The notes below the pieces were generated by a model that saw only the letters and a program-made list of their open reading frames with translations, was not told the DNA's origin and searched no databases. Below are positions 9,725-18,910 of a DNA stretch of 64,000 nt, piece by piece; positions within the stretch are counted from its first letter, which is position 1, and every line of letters starts with the position of its first letter. The DNA comes from CAILZL01 sp963748005 (GTDB taxonomy: Bacteria > Pseudomonadota > Gammaproteobacteria > Steroidobacterales > Steroidobacteraceae). The DNA is taken from contig CAVVHH010000002.1 of NCBI GenBank assembly GCA_963748005.1, forward strand, positions 62,001 through 126,000, read 5' to 3'. Made by a program: the position numbers and the translations under genes.

Positions 9725-9800
9725 TGGCGTCCCCAAGGGGATTCGAACCCCTGTTACTGCCGTGAAAGGGCGGTGTCCTGGGCCTCTAGACGATGGGGAC
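9725..9800 (-). tRNA. tRNA-Glu (anticodon TTC)
   Basis: 76-nt cloverleaf with encoded CCA. Acceptor arms GTCCCCA and TGGGGAC pair fully, the T arm is AGGGG-TTCGAAT-CCCCT, and the anticodon loop is CTTTCAC. The anticodon stem CCGCC/GGCAG contains one C-A mismatch where E. coli has C-G. It lies 34 bases downstream of tRNA-Ala on the same strand, so the two are probably one transcript. Confidence 0.96.
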
Positions 9801-9834
9801 GCTGGCCTAAAACTCGAAATCTGGTTGTAGGATC

Positions 9835-9910
<76 letters not shown>

Positions 9911-9925
9911 ACAACGAGGGGGCGC

Positions 9926-9954
9926 AATTTAAGGGAACGAACTATGAGTGTCAA
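9926..9954 (-). promoter_or_regulatory. Stable-RNA promoter of the tRNA-Ala/Glu unit
   Basis: On the minus strand TTGACA (9954-9949) is followed after 17 bp by TAAATT (9931-9926) and then a GC-rich discriminator GCGCCCC. A consensus -35 with a GC discriminator is typical of stringently controlled rRNA and tRNA promoters. Confidence 0.75.
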
Positions 9955-10048
9955 GGAAAACACCACGGTGACTGAGTGCGACCAACAAAGCTCAAAGCGG
10001 TCATTCGCTACAGAATATCGTGCTACTGCAACATGAAGAAAGTCCGCG

Positions 10049-11002
10049 TCACTCAGAGCAACTGGAGACAGCGACCCTGGACCGGGTGACTTCATTGAAG
10101 AACAATACCCCGGGCAGGCTGGCCAGCCGAGCCACCACATGCTCGACCAGCGACATACTCACCGCCACTGGCGCAGCAACGCCGATCAATCCCATCAGCA
10201 CCACATAGCCTGCATCCTGTACACCGATACCACCCACTGTGATGGGCAGCATCACCACAACCCATAATACCGGAATGACCAGCAACAGATCCTGCCAGCT
10301 CAGATCCACACCGCAGGCATAAGCCACGGCCTTGGCAAACCCTATACGGACTGCGAACAGCACGACGGTTGCGACGGCCACTTCCATGACCAGCGGCGCC
10401 TGATGCCGATACGCCAGCGAAGCTTCGGCGATCTCCGCGACGCGATGACGCAGACGCTCCGGCACCAGCGGCAAGAACATCTTTCGCACCCTGCGACGAA
10501 TAATCGGCTGCAGCGCAATGGCGACCAATACCACCGCAATTGCCGTCAGCACCAGTACGAACCGGACAATGTGCTCCGGAACACGATCATGCGCCAGCAA
10601 CCCCACCGCCAGCGCCCCTGCGACAAGCGTCGCAATGGCCAAGGTCGCACGATCCACCAGTGTTGCTGCGAACACCGGTGCCGTCGGCTCGCCGGAGCGA
10701 CACAGGGCGGCGATGCGCACCGCATCGACACCGATGAATCCCGGGAGGAATGCGCCGATGAAGTTCGCCGCCAACTGCACCTTGAATAGCGCAAGAAAGC
10801 CAATGCTCACACCACGTCCGGCCAACAGAATCTGCCATCGGTAGTTGGTGATGATGCGATCCAGTATCGCAATCACCAGCACCATGGTCACCCAGCCCAG
10901 AGACACGCTGCGCAGTACATTCCACACGGCATGCCAGTCGGCGAAGCCGATCACCAGCGCCAGCAATCCGACCGAAATCAGTATTCGTATCAATTTGGAC
11001 AT
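10049..11002 (-). CDS. YbhN-like lysylphosphatidylglycerol synthase TM/flippase-domain protein
   Basis: 317-residue integral membrane protein of the LPG_synthase_TM type (PF03706; YbhN/AglD-like), with about seven to eight hydrophobic spans. The family-typical stretch LAANFIGAFLPGFIGVDAVR is at about 78-97, and a GG-rich VGGIGVQDAG segment lies near the C-terminus. Members are linked to lipid-linked sugar or phospholipid handling; the exact role is unknown. The ATG at 11002 has GGGAAG upstream. The open frame continues further upstream but overlaps the deacetylase gene. It is the third gene of an operon with a GT4 and a deacetylase-like protein. Confidence 0.8.
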   Translation of the reverse strand: MSKLIRILISVGLLALVIGFADWHAVWNVLRSVSLGWVTMVLVIAILDRIITNYRWQILLAGRGVSIGFLALFKVQLAANFIGAFLPGFIGVDAVRIAALCRSGEPTAPVFAATLVDRATLAIATLVAGALAVGLLAHDRVPEHIVRFVLVLTAIAVVLVAIALQPIIRRRVRKMFLPLVPERLRHRVAEIAEASLAYRHQAPLVMEVAVATVVLFAVRIGFAKAVAYACGVDLSWQDLLLVIPVLWVVVMLPITVGGIGVQDAGYVVLMGLIGVAAPVAVSMSLVEHVVARLASLPGVLFFNEVTRSRVAVSSCSE

Positions 11003-11039
11003 TAACTTCCCAACAGATTCGTCAGACGTACGTGCGCAA

Positions 11040-11951
11040 TCACACCGGCAGTTCGCCGTAACGCTGGCGCCAGTCGCGTCCAAGTCGGGCGCGCCGCAGG
11101 CGTTCGCGCACAATTTGCGCAAGGCTTGCCCGGCCCTCGCCCGGCAACCGCCGCAGGAATTCGTCGCTGATCCTGCAGATATGAAACGGCGAATCGCCGC
11201 GCCGATTGAGCGCCCGTCCCGACACAATTCCCCAATGACAGGCTGTGAAACCCAATTGGCGGGCGCTGCTGACCGCTGCTTCACTGCCGACATACATGGG
11301 AAACGCCAGCTGCTCAACCCTGGCTCCCGGCAGGTGCGCCTGAATCATCTCACGCGAAGCGGCCAGATCCTGAACAAATGGCAAGGCCGGGCCGCGACGC
11401 GGCGCTTCTATCTCCGGATCACAGCCGGCAAGCGCAGCCGGCCGCGGCCACTGTGGAACGAAGCGACTTTCCAGTGTATGCGACTGAAACTCTACCAATC
11501 CCGAGGCATGAATGACTTGTATCTCCTGCCACGTCATCGGACGTGCCTCGACGTCATCACCTGCAGCAGCGTCGGCGTGCAGACCCGGGGCGATGAATGC
11601 AACCGCCCTGGCATCGAACTCTCGCAGCAGCGGAAATGCCACGTCATGAAAATTGCGTGGCCCGTCGTCGAATGCCAGCACGACCGATCGCTGGGGAACA
11701 TCGCGCGTGCCCTCCAGATACTGCACAAGCTCGCTGGCGCTCAATGTGGTGTAGTTATTGTGGCGCAGGAACCGCAAATCGGCGCGGAATGATTCGGCGT
11801 CAACGACGTGGTAGCAGAATACCGGCACGCCTCCCAGCGGCTCACGCGGCCGGGGCGCGGTGACAAACTGAGGCAGATCGCCGTTCCACCACGCCACCAG
11901 CTCCGGCACATTCTTGCGCCAGGCATCCTTAAATTTTTTCCGAAGACTCAT
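11040..11951 (-). CDS. Polysaccharide-deacetylase-like (NodB fold) protein
   Basis: 303 residues with the PF01522-type motifs PVFCYHVV near residue 43 and VVLAFDDGPRNFHD, the Asp-Asp of the NodB motif 1. The second motif is SHTLESRF: the first metal-binding His is present, but the second His expected in HxxxH or HxxxxH is missing, so activity is uncertain. There is no clear signal peptide from the chosen ATG (MSLRKKFKD), preceded by GAGAG. It overlaps the end of the upstream GT4 gene by 23 bases, indicating coupled translation. It probably acts on, or derives from an enzyme acting on, an N-acetylated glycan. Confidence 0.78.
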   Translation of the reverse strand: MSLRKKFKDAWRKNVPELVAWWNGDLPQFVTAPRPREPLGGVPVFCYHVVDAESFRADLRFLRHNNYTTLSASELVQYLEGTRDVPQRSVVLAFDDGPRNFHDVAFPLLREFDARAVAFIAPGLHADAAAGDDVEARPMTWQEIQVIHASGLVEFQSHTLESRFVPQWPRPAALAGCDPEIEAPRRGPALPFVQDLAASREMIQAHLPGARVEQLAFPMYVGSEAAVSSARQLGFTACHWGIVSGRALNRRGDSPFHICRISDEFLRRLPGEGRASLAQIVRERLRRARLGRDWRQRYGELPV

Positions 11952-13134
11952 GCTTGCTCTCGCCGCCACCAGCCAGCTCACGATAGCAGCCCATGAGCAC
12001 TTCGACATGATGCTCCAGACTGAAACGCCCGGCCGCCGCCCTGCCCTGCTCCCCATAGGACTGCATCACCGACGGATCACGCAACAATCCAACCACCGCC
12101 CCAGCGAAGGCCGCTTCGTCCTGTGGTGCAATCAGGCGACCGTCCACACCATCGGTAATGACTTCAGGCAGACCGCCCACCGCATAGGCAACAACGGGCC
12201 TGCCGATCGCCAGTGCCTCTATCGCCACCAGGCTCAAGCCCTCCTGCAGCGACGGAACCACGACAATGTCCGCCGCTGCCATCAACTCCACTGCATCGTC
12301 GTGGTGCCCGAGCAAGCGCACATTGGCCTGCAAACCCAGCTCGCGGATGAGTCTCTCCACTACCGGCCGTTCCGGGCCATCGCCCACCAGCAGCAATACA
12401 GCTTGCGGTAGAGCCGTCACGACGCGTGACATGATGCGCAGCAAGCCACGATGTCCCTTGATGGAGTACATGCGCGCCACCATGGCAATGACCGGCTGTT
12501 GTTCGCTGATTTCCAGGGTTGCACGGCGCGATCGTCCAGCTGAACTTGCCCTGTTACGCAAGTCCTCCAGCTTCAGTCCGTTGTAGGCCACGCGCCATCG
12601 AGATTCGCGCAGGTAGTAGCCCCGGACGGCCAGCTCGCCAGCGGCCCGGGACACGCATATACCCAGATCCTCCGGCCCGGCCAGCAGGCGATGCAGCAAA
12701 CCGACTGTCCTGCCCGGATAGTTCATATCATGCAGGTGCACGATCACCTGCACGCCCATCATGTGGCCAACCGCCCGTGCAATCAGCGTGGCTTTGAATC
12801 CCGCAGCATGAATGATCCGGCAACCACGCTGTCGCACCAGACGTGCAACACGAAACACGACAAACGGATTGGCACGACGCGCCGACAGAAAAATCGGTTC
12901 GATGCCGGCCTTCCTGAGTGCGTCAGCGGCCGGGTGCGGTTCTCTGAGAAAGCACACCGTCAGATCAATGCCCGCCTGTTTGAGCGCCGGCAAGACATTC
13001 AGGAAGTACACCGTGGCCCCGTGGGCCACGCCTCCTGCATAGCCGAAGTGGTCGCCCAGCATCAAAATCGGTGGCACGCTCCCAGCGGACACACCGCCCG
13101 CCAGAGCGCGTTCTTTGACTTCCGATTCATTCAC
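11929..13134 (-). CDS. Glycosyltransferase family 4
   Basis: GT-B fold retaining glycosyltransferase of 401 residues. An N-terminal glycine-rich HFGYAGGVAHGATVY segment is followed by the C-terminal donor-binding half with GDGPERP and the family E-x7-E region VPSLQEGLSLVAIEA. I chose the GTG at 13134 because AGGAG lies nine bases upstream. The ATG at 13179 has no ribosome binding site. It is first in an operon with the deacetylase-like and YbhN-like genes. Donor and acceptor are unknown. Confidence 0.88.
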   Translation of the reverse strand: MNESEVKERALAGGVSAGSVPPILMLGDHFGYAGGVAHGATVYFLNVLPALKQAGIDLTVCFLREPHPAADALRKAGIEPIFLSARRANPFVVFRVARLVRQRGCRIIHAAGFKATLIARAVGHMMGVQVIVHLHDMNYPGRTVGLLHRLLAGPEDLGICVSRAAGELAVRGYYLRESRWRVAYNGLKLEDLRNRASSAGRSRRATLEISEQQPVIAMVARMYSIKGHRGLLRIMSRVVTALPQAVLLLVGDGPERPVVERLIRELGLQANVRLLGHHDDAVELMAAADIVVVPSLQEGLSLVAIEALAIGRPVVAYAVGGLPEVITDGVDGRLIAPQDEAAFAGAVVGLLRDPSVMQSYGEQGRAAAGRFSLEHHVEVLMGCYRELAGGGESKHESSEKI

Positions 13135-13295
13135 CCTTGACTGCTCCTGATCCGCAACGGCTGGCAACCTGCAAGCCATACATTACAAGTTTAATTACGA
13201 CGCTGCCGAACATAACCTGACTCACCGTCTCTTGGACCGACGACGACTGTGGTATATGTTCGTGTCGGCCATTTGCTTCGTGGTTTCGTTACGTC

Positions 13296-14762
13296 ATGTC
13301 GCCATTCAGCGTCCGTTCCCCAAAACACGCAATCGCGGTGCTACTTGCCGCGTTGCTCCTTTTTGTCGTACTGCTGCTCAATCTGCCGTTAACTTCACTG
13401 GTTGCAAGACTGCAGGAAAACGCGCTGGCCAGCCAGTTGCTGTCGCACAAGCGGGTCGTCGCGGCCATCATTGGTCTGCTGGCCCTGGCCATCGTGGCAT
13501 GGCTGTTCATGAGCCGTCGCTTCCACTACCTGCGCGCCGCAGGGATTGCCATGTTATTTGCGGCTGCCGGCGGCGGCGTTTACGAATTCCAGCAGGCGTA
13601 TCCACTGGCCAACCTGTTCAGTCTGGAGAGATACCGGGACAACGTCACCATCCTGCTGGGCAGGGACATTGTCTTGTCCAGGTATGACCCGCAATCGACG
13701 CTGCAGCTGCAACGTAAACCAATCCTGCGCGCCCGATACCCGGCTATCGACGTGCACTTTCACCTTGAGTCATTGCCCGAATCGATCGACGCTGAACGCC
13801 TGGTCGCCGCCATGGACGCGGCCGGTATCGACAAGGTCGTCAATCTCGGCGGCCTGCCCGGCATGTTCGAGCACTTCGCCAGGGACTTCTACGCAAAATA
13901 TCCCGACCGCTTCATCATGTTCGTCAAGCCCGACCCGGGCGCGCTAACCCACGAAAACGGTGTCGCCGAACAGGTGGCATGGCTCAAGAAAGCAGCTCGC
14001 ATGGGCGCGCGCGGCATCAAGGAAAACAAGTCCTTCGGTCTGGGACAGATAGACAGCAACGGGAAAGTGGTCCCGATTGACGATGCCCGGCTTGATCCCT
14101 ATTGGGAACTGGCTGGCCAATTGGGCATACCGGTGCTCGTGCACACGGGCGAGCCTGTTTCTTTCTGGCACCCGATCGACGCCCATAACGAACGCTACGA
14201 GGAACTGCTGGAGAACCCGGGCTGGAGCCTGTATGGCAAGAACGTACCCTCGCAGCTGGAGCTGATGCAGCAGCGCGAGCGCCTGCTGGCACGCCATCCT
14301 CATACCAACTTCATCGGCGCGCACTTCGGCATGAACCCCGACAACCTCGCGTATGCCGCATATCTGCTGGACAAATATCCCAACTACTACGTGGACATGT
14401 CGTCGGTGGTACAGGAGCTCGGCAGGGAGCCGTATTCCGCGCGCCGCTTTTTCATCCGCTACCAGGACCGGATCCTGTTCGGCACCGACGGCGGCTATGG
14501 ACTGGACAAGGACGGGAACGGCTGGACACCTGAACGCATGTTCCGCAGCTATCTTGAGTTCCTGGAGACCGACAACGAATACATCGAATACCCGTTGTTC
14601 GGACTGACCAAGCAAGGCAACTGGCGCGTCTATGGCCTTGACCTGCCGGACGAGGTGCTGCAGAAAGTTTATGTAACAAACGCACAGCGGTTGATACCCG
14701 CTCAGACAGACGTCATCGCAAAACTGGATGCCCTGGACACGTCAGACGGGTCACAGCAGTGA
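13296..14762 (+). CDS. Membrane-anchored amidohydrolase-family protein
   Basis: 488 residues. The first about 105 residues contain three hydrophobic segments (about 11-34, 52-71 and 79-92). A TIM-barrel amidohydrolase (PF04909 type) follows. Metal-site motifs are visible: DVHFHLE at about 149, VHTGEP, IGAHFGMNP and FGTDGGYG. Relatives are decarboxylases or hydrolases acting on small carboxylic or cyclic substrates, but they are normally soluble. Fusion to membrane spans beside an O-acyltransferase gene (37 bases downstream) suggests a cell-envelope or glycan-linked role. That is inference, and the orientation of the catalytic domain is undetermined. Confidence 0.8.
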   Translation: MSPFSVRSPKHAIAVLLAALLLFVVLLLNLPLTSLVARLQENALASQLLSHKRVVAAIIGLLALAIVAWLFMSRRFHYLRAAGIAMLFAAAGGGVYEFQQAYPLANLFSLERYRDNVTILLGRDIVLSRYDPQSTLQLQRKPILRARYPAIDVHFHLESLPESIDAERLVAAMDAAGIDKVVNLGGLPGMFEHFARDFYAKYPDRFIMFVKPDPGALTHENGVAEQVAWLKKAARMGARGIKENKSFGLGQIDSNGKVVPIDDARLDPYWELAGQLGIPVLVHTGEPVSFWHPIDAHNERYEELLENPGWSLYGKNVPSQLELMQQRERLLARHPHTNFIGAHFGMNPDNLAYAAYLLDKYPNYYVDMSSVVQELGREPYSARRFFIRYQDRILFGTDGGYGLDKDGNGWTPERMFRSYLEFLETDNEYIEYPLFGLTKQGNWRVYGLDLPDEVLQKVYVTNAQRLIPAQTDVIAKLDALDTSDGSQQ

Positions 14763-14799
14763 CGCTTTGCAGGTTGTCGTTTCAATAAAATCCCAGCAC

Positions 14800-16740
14800 A
14801 TGCAGTACCGCCACGATATCCAGGGACTTCGCGGCATCGCCGTGCTCGGCGTGTGCCTGTTCCACCTTGGTGTCACCGGTGTGTCCGGTGGCTATGTCGG
14901 GGTCGATATTTTCTTCGTCATCTCCGGATTTCTCATTACCGGAATCATCGCGCAGGACATCAGCGCTGGCCGATTCTCGTTCGTGCAGTTCTACAACCGG
15001 CGCATGAAGCGCATTCTGCCGGCATTTCAGCTGGTCGGAATGTTGACCTTGCTGGCGGGCTGGTTCCTGATGTTGCCAACATCGTTGCTGGTCCTGACGA
15101 AGAGCCTGATCGCCAGCTCCCTGTACGCTTCCAACATCTACTTCTGGCGCGAAACGACCGGTTACTTTGGCACCGCGTCCGATGAACTACCGTTGCTGCA
15201 CAACTGGTCACTCTCGGTCGAAGAACAGTTTTATCTGATCTGGCCGCTGACGCTGGTGCTGCTGCTCCGATGTGTCCGCAGCAAACACGTACCGTTCGTG
15301 GTAGGCGTCATCATCGTCGGGAGTTTTGCCCTGGCTGAGTGGGGCGCCGGATTCAAGGCTACCGGCGCGTATTTCCTGCTGCCTACACGCGCAGGAGAAT
15401 TCCTGCTTGGCGCGCTATTGGTGTTCCTGCCCGAAGGACATTGGCGAGGTAAACCGATCGTCGCTCAATCGCAGGCGCTGCTGGGCCTGATGCTGATACT
15501 CGCGCCCAATGTGCTGCTGAATGCATATTCACGTTTTCCCGGTCTGAATGCCTTCTGGCCGTGCCTGGGCACTGCGATGGTCATTGACTCCGGTCGGCGC
15601 GACGGCACTGTCGTAAAGGCCCTGCTGAGTTTCAAGCCGCTCGTCCATGTCGGCACGATTTCCTACTCACTCTATCTGTGGCACTGGCCTCCCGTTGCAT
15701 TCCTCCACTACTTCGACATCGAAATCACCGGCGTACAGAAAGTCGGTCTGTTCTGCGGCGTACTGCTCCTGGCCAGCCTGTCATGGCGCTTTGTCGAAGA
15801 GACACTGCGCAAACTGGACTGGCATTTTTCACGAACCGTACTTGTGTTCGCGGTGCTGCCGCTGCTGGTGCAGGCCGGCGCATATGTTTTCATCACCTCG
15901 GAAAAACCGGCATTCCACGGGCTTGCAGAAGAAATATCTTCACCCGATGCATGTCGGGAATTGCGCGGCACAAACTTTCCGGCCTCGTGCCGAATCGGTG
16001 ACCAGGCACGGAATCCCACTTTTGCCCTGTGGGGTGACTCGTTCGCAGATACTCTCTGGGCCGCGATAGATACGGTAGCGAAGCAGGATCAGGTCAGCGG
16101 CTACCGTTTCATCATGCACATGTGTCCCTCGATAACCGGCACGATCTGGGACGATCCGCAGCGCATTCCAGCAGCAGACTTTCCGCAGTCATGCCGGGAT
16201 TTCAATACTCGCACGCTCGACTACGTGCTCCAGACACCCGAGATCCACACGGTCATTCTTACCAGCAGCTACCTGTGGTATCTCGACGCCACAAATGCGG
16301 AAGGCAAGCCAATTCTGGCTGCCACCCGACAAGGCAGCAGCGTGGCCGATGCATTCCGGGACATGCTTGAACGACTGACTGCCGCGCACAAGAGGGTCAT
16401 CGTCGTAATGCCGCACCCCGGCGACAAGGATCAGTTCAATGCAGCGCTGCGCCGGGCTTATGTTCTCGGCACGACGGCCTCACTTTACTTGCCCGGCCCG
16501 AAGGTGCCACCGGACGCGCTCACCGCCATGATCGAAAGCCTGCCATCAGGCATGAACATTGATCGCGTCTATCCGCATCTGATGATGTGTGACGCCAACA
16601 AGTGTCGTGTCTTTGACGACAGCGGTGATCTATATCTGTCCGACGGAGCGCATGTCACCGGCAAAACGGCCAGCGCAATCGTGGCTAGGTTCCCACCGGG
16701 TTGGGATCGTCCGCAGCAAAACACGGAGATGTCACCCTGA
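14800..16740 (+). CDS. OafA-like acyltransferase with C-terminal SGNH domain
   Basis: 646 residues from the ATG at 14800, which begins MQYRHDIQGLRGIAVLG exactly at the family's N-terminal motif. An in-frame TTG at 14767 is possible. The acyltransferase 3 domain spans about 1-345 (VDIFFVISGFLITGI; NWSLSVEEQFYLIWPL), a further helix follows, and then a periplasmic SGNH domain with ALWGDSFADTLW and the distal block LSDGAHVT. Expected activity is O-acylation, most often acetylation, of a surface glycan. It follows the amidohydrolase by 37 bases on the same strand and is probably co-transcribed with it. Confidence 0.88.
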   Translation: MQYRHDIQGLRGIAVLGVCLFHLGVTGVSGGYVGVDIFFVISGFLITGIIAQDISAGRFSFVQFYNRRMKRILPAFQLVGMLTLLAGWFLMLPTSLLVLTKSLIASSLYASNIYFWRETTGYFGTASDELPLLHNWSLSVEEQFYLIWPLTLVLLLRCVRSKHVPFVVGVIIVGSFALAEWGAGFKATGAYFLLPTRAGEFLLGALLVFLPEGHWRGKPIVAQSQALLGLMLILAPNVLLNAYSRFPGLNAFWPCLGTAMVIDSGRRDGTVVKALLSFKPLVHVGTISYSLYLWHWPPVAFLHYFDIEITGVQKVGLFCGVLLLASLSWRFVEETLRKLDWHFSRTVLVFAVLPLLVQAGAYVFITSEKPAFHGLAEEISSPDACRELRGTNFPASCRIGDQARNPTFALWGDSFADTLWAAIDTVAKQDQVSGYRFIMHMCPSITGTIWDDPQRIPAADFPQSCRDFNTRTLDYVLQTPEIHTVILTSSYLWYLDATNAEGKPILAATRQGSSVADAFRDMLERLTAAHKRVIVVMPHPGDKDQFNAALRRAYVLGTTASLYLPGPKVPPDALTAMIESLPSGMNIDRVYPHLMMCDANKCRVFDDSGDLYLSDGAHVTGKTASAIVARFPPGWDRPQQNTEMSP

Positions 16741-16816
16741 ACCAGTTTCTTGCCCCTGACCATCTGGCTTCGCAAGCCTCATTCTGGCCACGGCAATTCA
16801 AGATGTCACCGAGGCG

Positions 16817-17911
16817 TCATCTCGCCCTCTGACGCAGTTCTGAATCGCGATAGCGCTGCCAGAATACCGGGACAAAAAGCAGTGCCACCACCACCAGCGT
16901 GAACGCGGCGTAAGCCATATCCCCTTCCCGGGCGATGATCATGGCTTCGAATGGCAGCAACAGATACGCCATGGCTACATGGAAGGCAAATACCTGCAGT
17001 GAATAGCGGCCCAGCAATCCCACCCAGGGGATCTCCCACCGTTTCGGCAGGCGTGAAATGAGCACAGTCAGCGGTACCAGCAACGCAACCAGGTTGAGCA
17101 CCCGCAATTCGCTCAACTTGTTCACGCCATGATAGGCGTCGTAGGTGCCTGCTATCCAGCCGTGCCGCAACAGGAACAAGCCCACAGCGATGCCCAGGGA
17201 CAACAGCAATATTGCAGGTCGCCTCGCGAAGCGCAGCCATGCAGCCCCATTGCCTGGAAAACCGATGGCCAGCCCGATTACCCAGACCAGTTGCCAGGAC
17301 AGAATATTGATGTATCCATACCGGCAGTCGCCACACAGCTCGTCCGACAACCACGTCACGGGATTGCCAACATGAAGTGACAACCACCACAAACCCAGGC
17401 TGGCCACCACAACCAGCCATCCCGCGCCACGCCGGAACGCCAGAACAGCCAACGGTGAAATCAGGACCAGCAAGGCATACACCGGCAGGATATCCATGAG
17501 CACCGGCTCATGCAGCAGCAACAACGACATCAGCGCGTAAAACACTGCATTGCCATGCAGCGAGAATGGCCGAACCATCTCATCCAGCGGCACCGCGTGC
17601 AGCGGCGACAATACGATCAGGAGAAAGATGAATACCAGCAGGGCAAGATGATAGCGATAGATCAGCCATGCCCTGGAGAGACTCTTCATCCACAGATGCT
17701 CGTCCCGGTTGGCGATCTGGCCGTAGATGCGGCCATACAGGAATCCGGACATCATGATAAATCCCGGCAACGCCGACACAAAACCCAGGGGTTGATCCGT
17801 CAGTCTGGAAAACAGGCCACCGAAGTGATCAAGCGTCATCATGATCAGCAGCAACCCGCGGATGGAGTCAACGCGACCATCGCGCAACGAGTTGTGTGTT
17901 GCGGACTTCAA
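16817..17911 (-). CDS. OpgC-like membrane acyltransferase
   Basis: 364-residue polytopic membrane protein with about ten spans. VDSIRGLLLIMMTLDHFGG near the N-terminus and SALPGFIMMSGFLYGRIYG match the OpgC branch of acyltransferase 3 proteins, which succinylate osmoregulated periplasmic glucans in enterobacteria. No opgG/opgH homologue is in the window, so the acceptor here is probably another envelope glycan. The start appears to be TTG at 17911, because the frame closes with a stop just upstream and no ATG occurs before residue 24. It is the last gene of a five-gene operon, 36 bases after the GT2 gene. Confidence 0.8.
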   Translation of the reverse strand: MKSATHNSLRDGRVDSIRGLLLIMMTLDHFGGLFSRLTDQPLGFVSALPGFIMMSGFLYGRIYGQIANRDEHLWMKSLSRAWLIYRYHLALLVFIFLLIVLSPLHAVPLDEMVRPFSLHGNAVFYALMSLLLLHEPVLMDILPVYALLVLISPLAVLAFRRGAGWLVVVASLGLWWLSLHVGNPVTWLSDELCGDCRYGYINILSWQLVWVIGLAIGFPGNGAAWLRFARRPAILLLSLGIAVGLFLLRHGWIAGTYDAYHGVNKLSELRVLNLVALLVPLTVLISRLPKRWEIPWVGLLGRYSLQVFAFHVAMAYLLLPFEAMIIAREGDMAYAAFTLVVVALLFVPVFWQRYRDSELRQRAR

Positions 17912-17947
17912 GCCGGCGATCTCGAACTCTGCCTGCGACTCATTCGG

Positions 17948-18892
17948 TCAATCGTCCCTGTCGCGTATTTCGTCCACGATGAAAGTCGGCCGATGCTTGA
18001 TCTCATCATATATCTTGGCGATGTATTCGCCGATGACACCCAGACTGATCATGATGAAACTGCCGATGAACATAAGTGTAAAAATGATGGTGGTAAAACC
18101 GGAAACGGCATCACCACGCATCCATGACAGCAGGGCGTCAGTGCCGACCGCAGCACCGAGCAGGAAGGTCATCACACCGAGCACGCTGACAATGCGCAAC
18201 GGCGCGCTGGTGAAACTGACCATGGCGGTCAATGACAGGGCAATCAGCGAATGCAGTGTCCAGCCGCTGGCGCCGCTCTGTCGCGCTGCCACGTCAAATT
18301 CAAGTGTGACCTGTTTGAATCCAACCCAGCTGGCCAGGCCGCGATAGAAGCGGCTGCGTTCCGGCAAGCACTTGCTGATGATGTCCACCACGGCACGATC
18401 CAGCAGCTTGTAGTCGGATGAGTTCTGAACGTTGATGCCACCCATGGCCGTGATCAGTTTGTTCACCACGAAGGCCCTCGCGGTTGCCAGCCATGGCTCG
18501 TCACCACGATCGCGCTTGACGCCATGCACGATTTTCGCGCCCTGCTCCCAGGCACTTACCATGTCCGGGATCAGGGAGGGCGGATGCTGCAGATCGGCGT
18601 CGATGGTAATCACTGCATCACCCCTGGCATGCTGCAAGCCTGCCAGGAGACCGGCTTCCTTGCCGAAGTTGCGGGACAGACGGATTGCGCGCACGGCAAA
18701 CCCGGCATCCACCATCTCAGCCGCACGTTTGAAGGTATCGTCACGACTGCCATCATCGACCACCACAATTTCAAACCGGTACGGCAGCGCGCCGGCAACC
18801 TCTGACAGGGTACGTATGGCCGCCTGAATGCCCGCCGATTCATTGAAAGCCGGCACCACAATGCTCAGAAGTTTGTTGCTGCGCTCGTTCAC
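17948..18892 (-). CDS. GT2 polyprenyl-phosphate glycosyltransferase (GtrB/ArnC type)
   Basis: 314 residues. The GT-A domain has SIVVPAFNESAGI, VVVDDGSRDDT and the metal-binding ITIDADLQHPP. Two C-terminal membrane helices (about 232-252 and 264-292) are typical of enzymes that load a sugar on undecaprenyl phosphate. GTG at 18892 has AGAGGA eight bases upstream. The gene follows the ChbG/NaxD-like deacetylase by 18 bases. By context it probably makes an undecaprenyl-phosphate N-acetyl amino sugar for deacetylation and transfer by the neighbours. Confidence 0.88.
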   Translation of the reverse strand: MNERSNKLLSIVVPAFNESAGIQAAIRTLSEVAGALPYRFEIVVVDDGSRDDTFKRAAEMVDAGFAVRAIRLSRNFGKEAGLLAGLQHARGDAVITIDADLQHPPSLIPDMVSAWEQGAKIVHGVKRDRGDEPWLATARAFVVNKLITAMGGINVQNSSDYKLLDRAVVDIISKCLPERSRFYRGLASWVGFKQVTLEFDVAARQSGASGWTLHSLIALSLTAMVSFTSAPLRIVSVLGVMTFLLGAAVGTDALLSWMRGDAVSGFTTIIFTLMFIGSFIMISLGVIGEYIAKIYDEIKHRPTFIVDEIRDRDD

Positions 18893-18910
18893 CGATGTGT
18901 TCCTCTGCGG

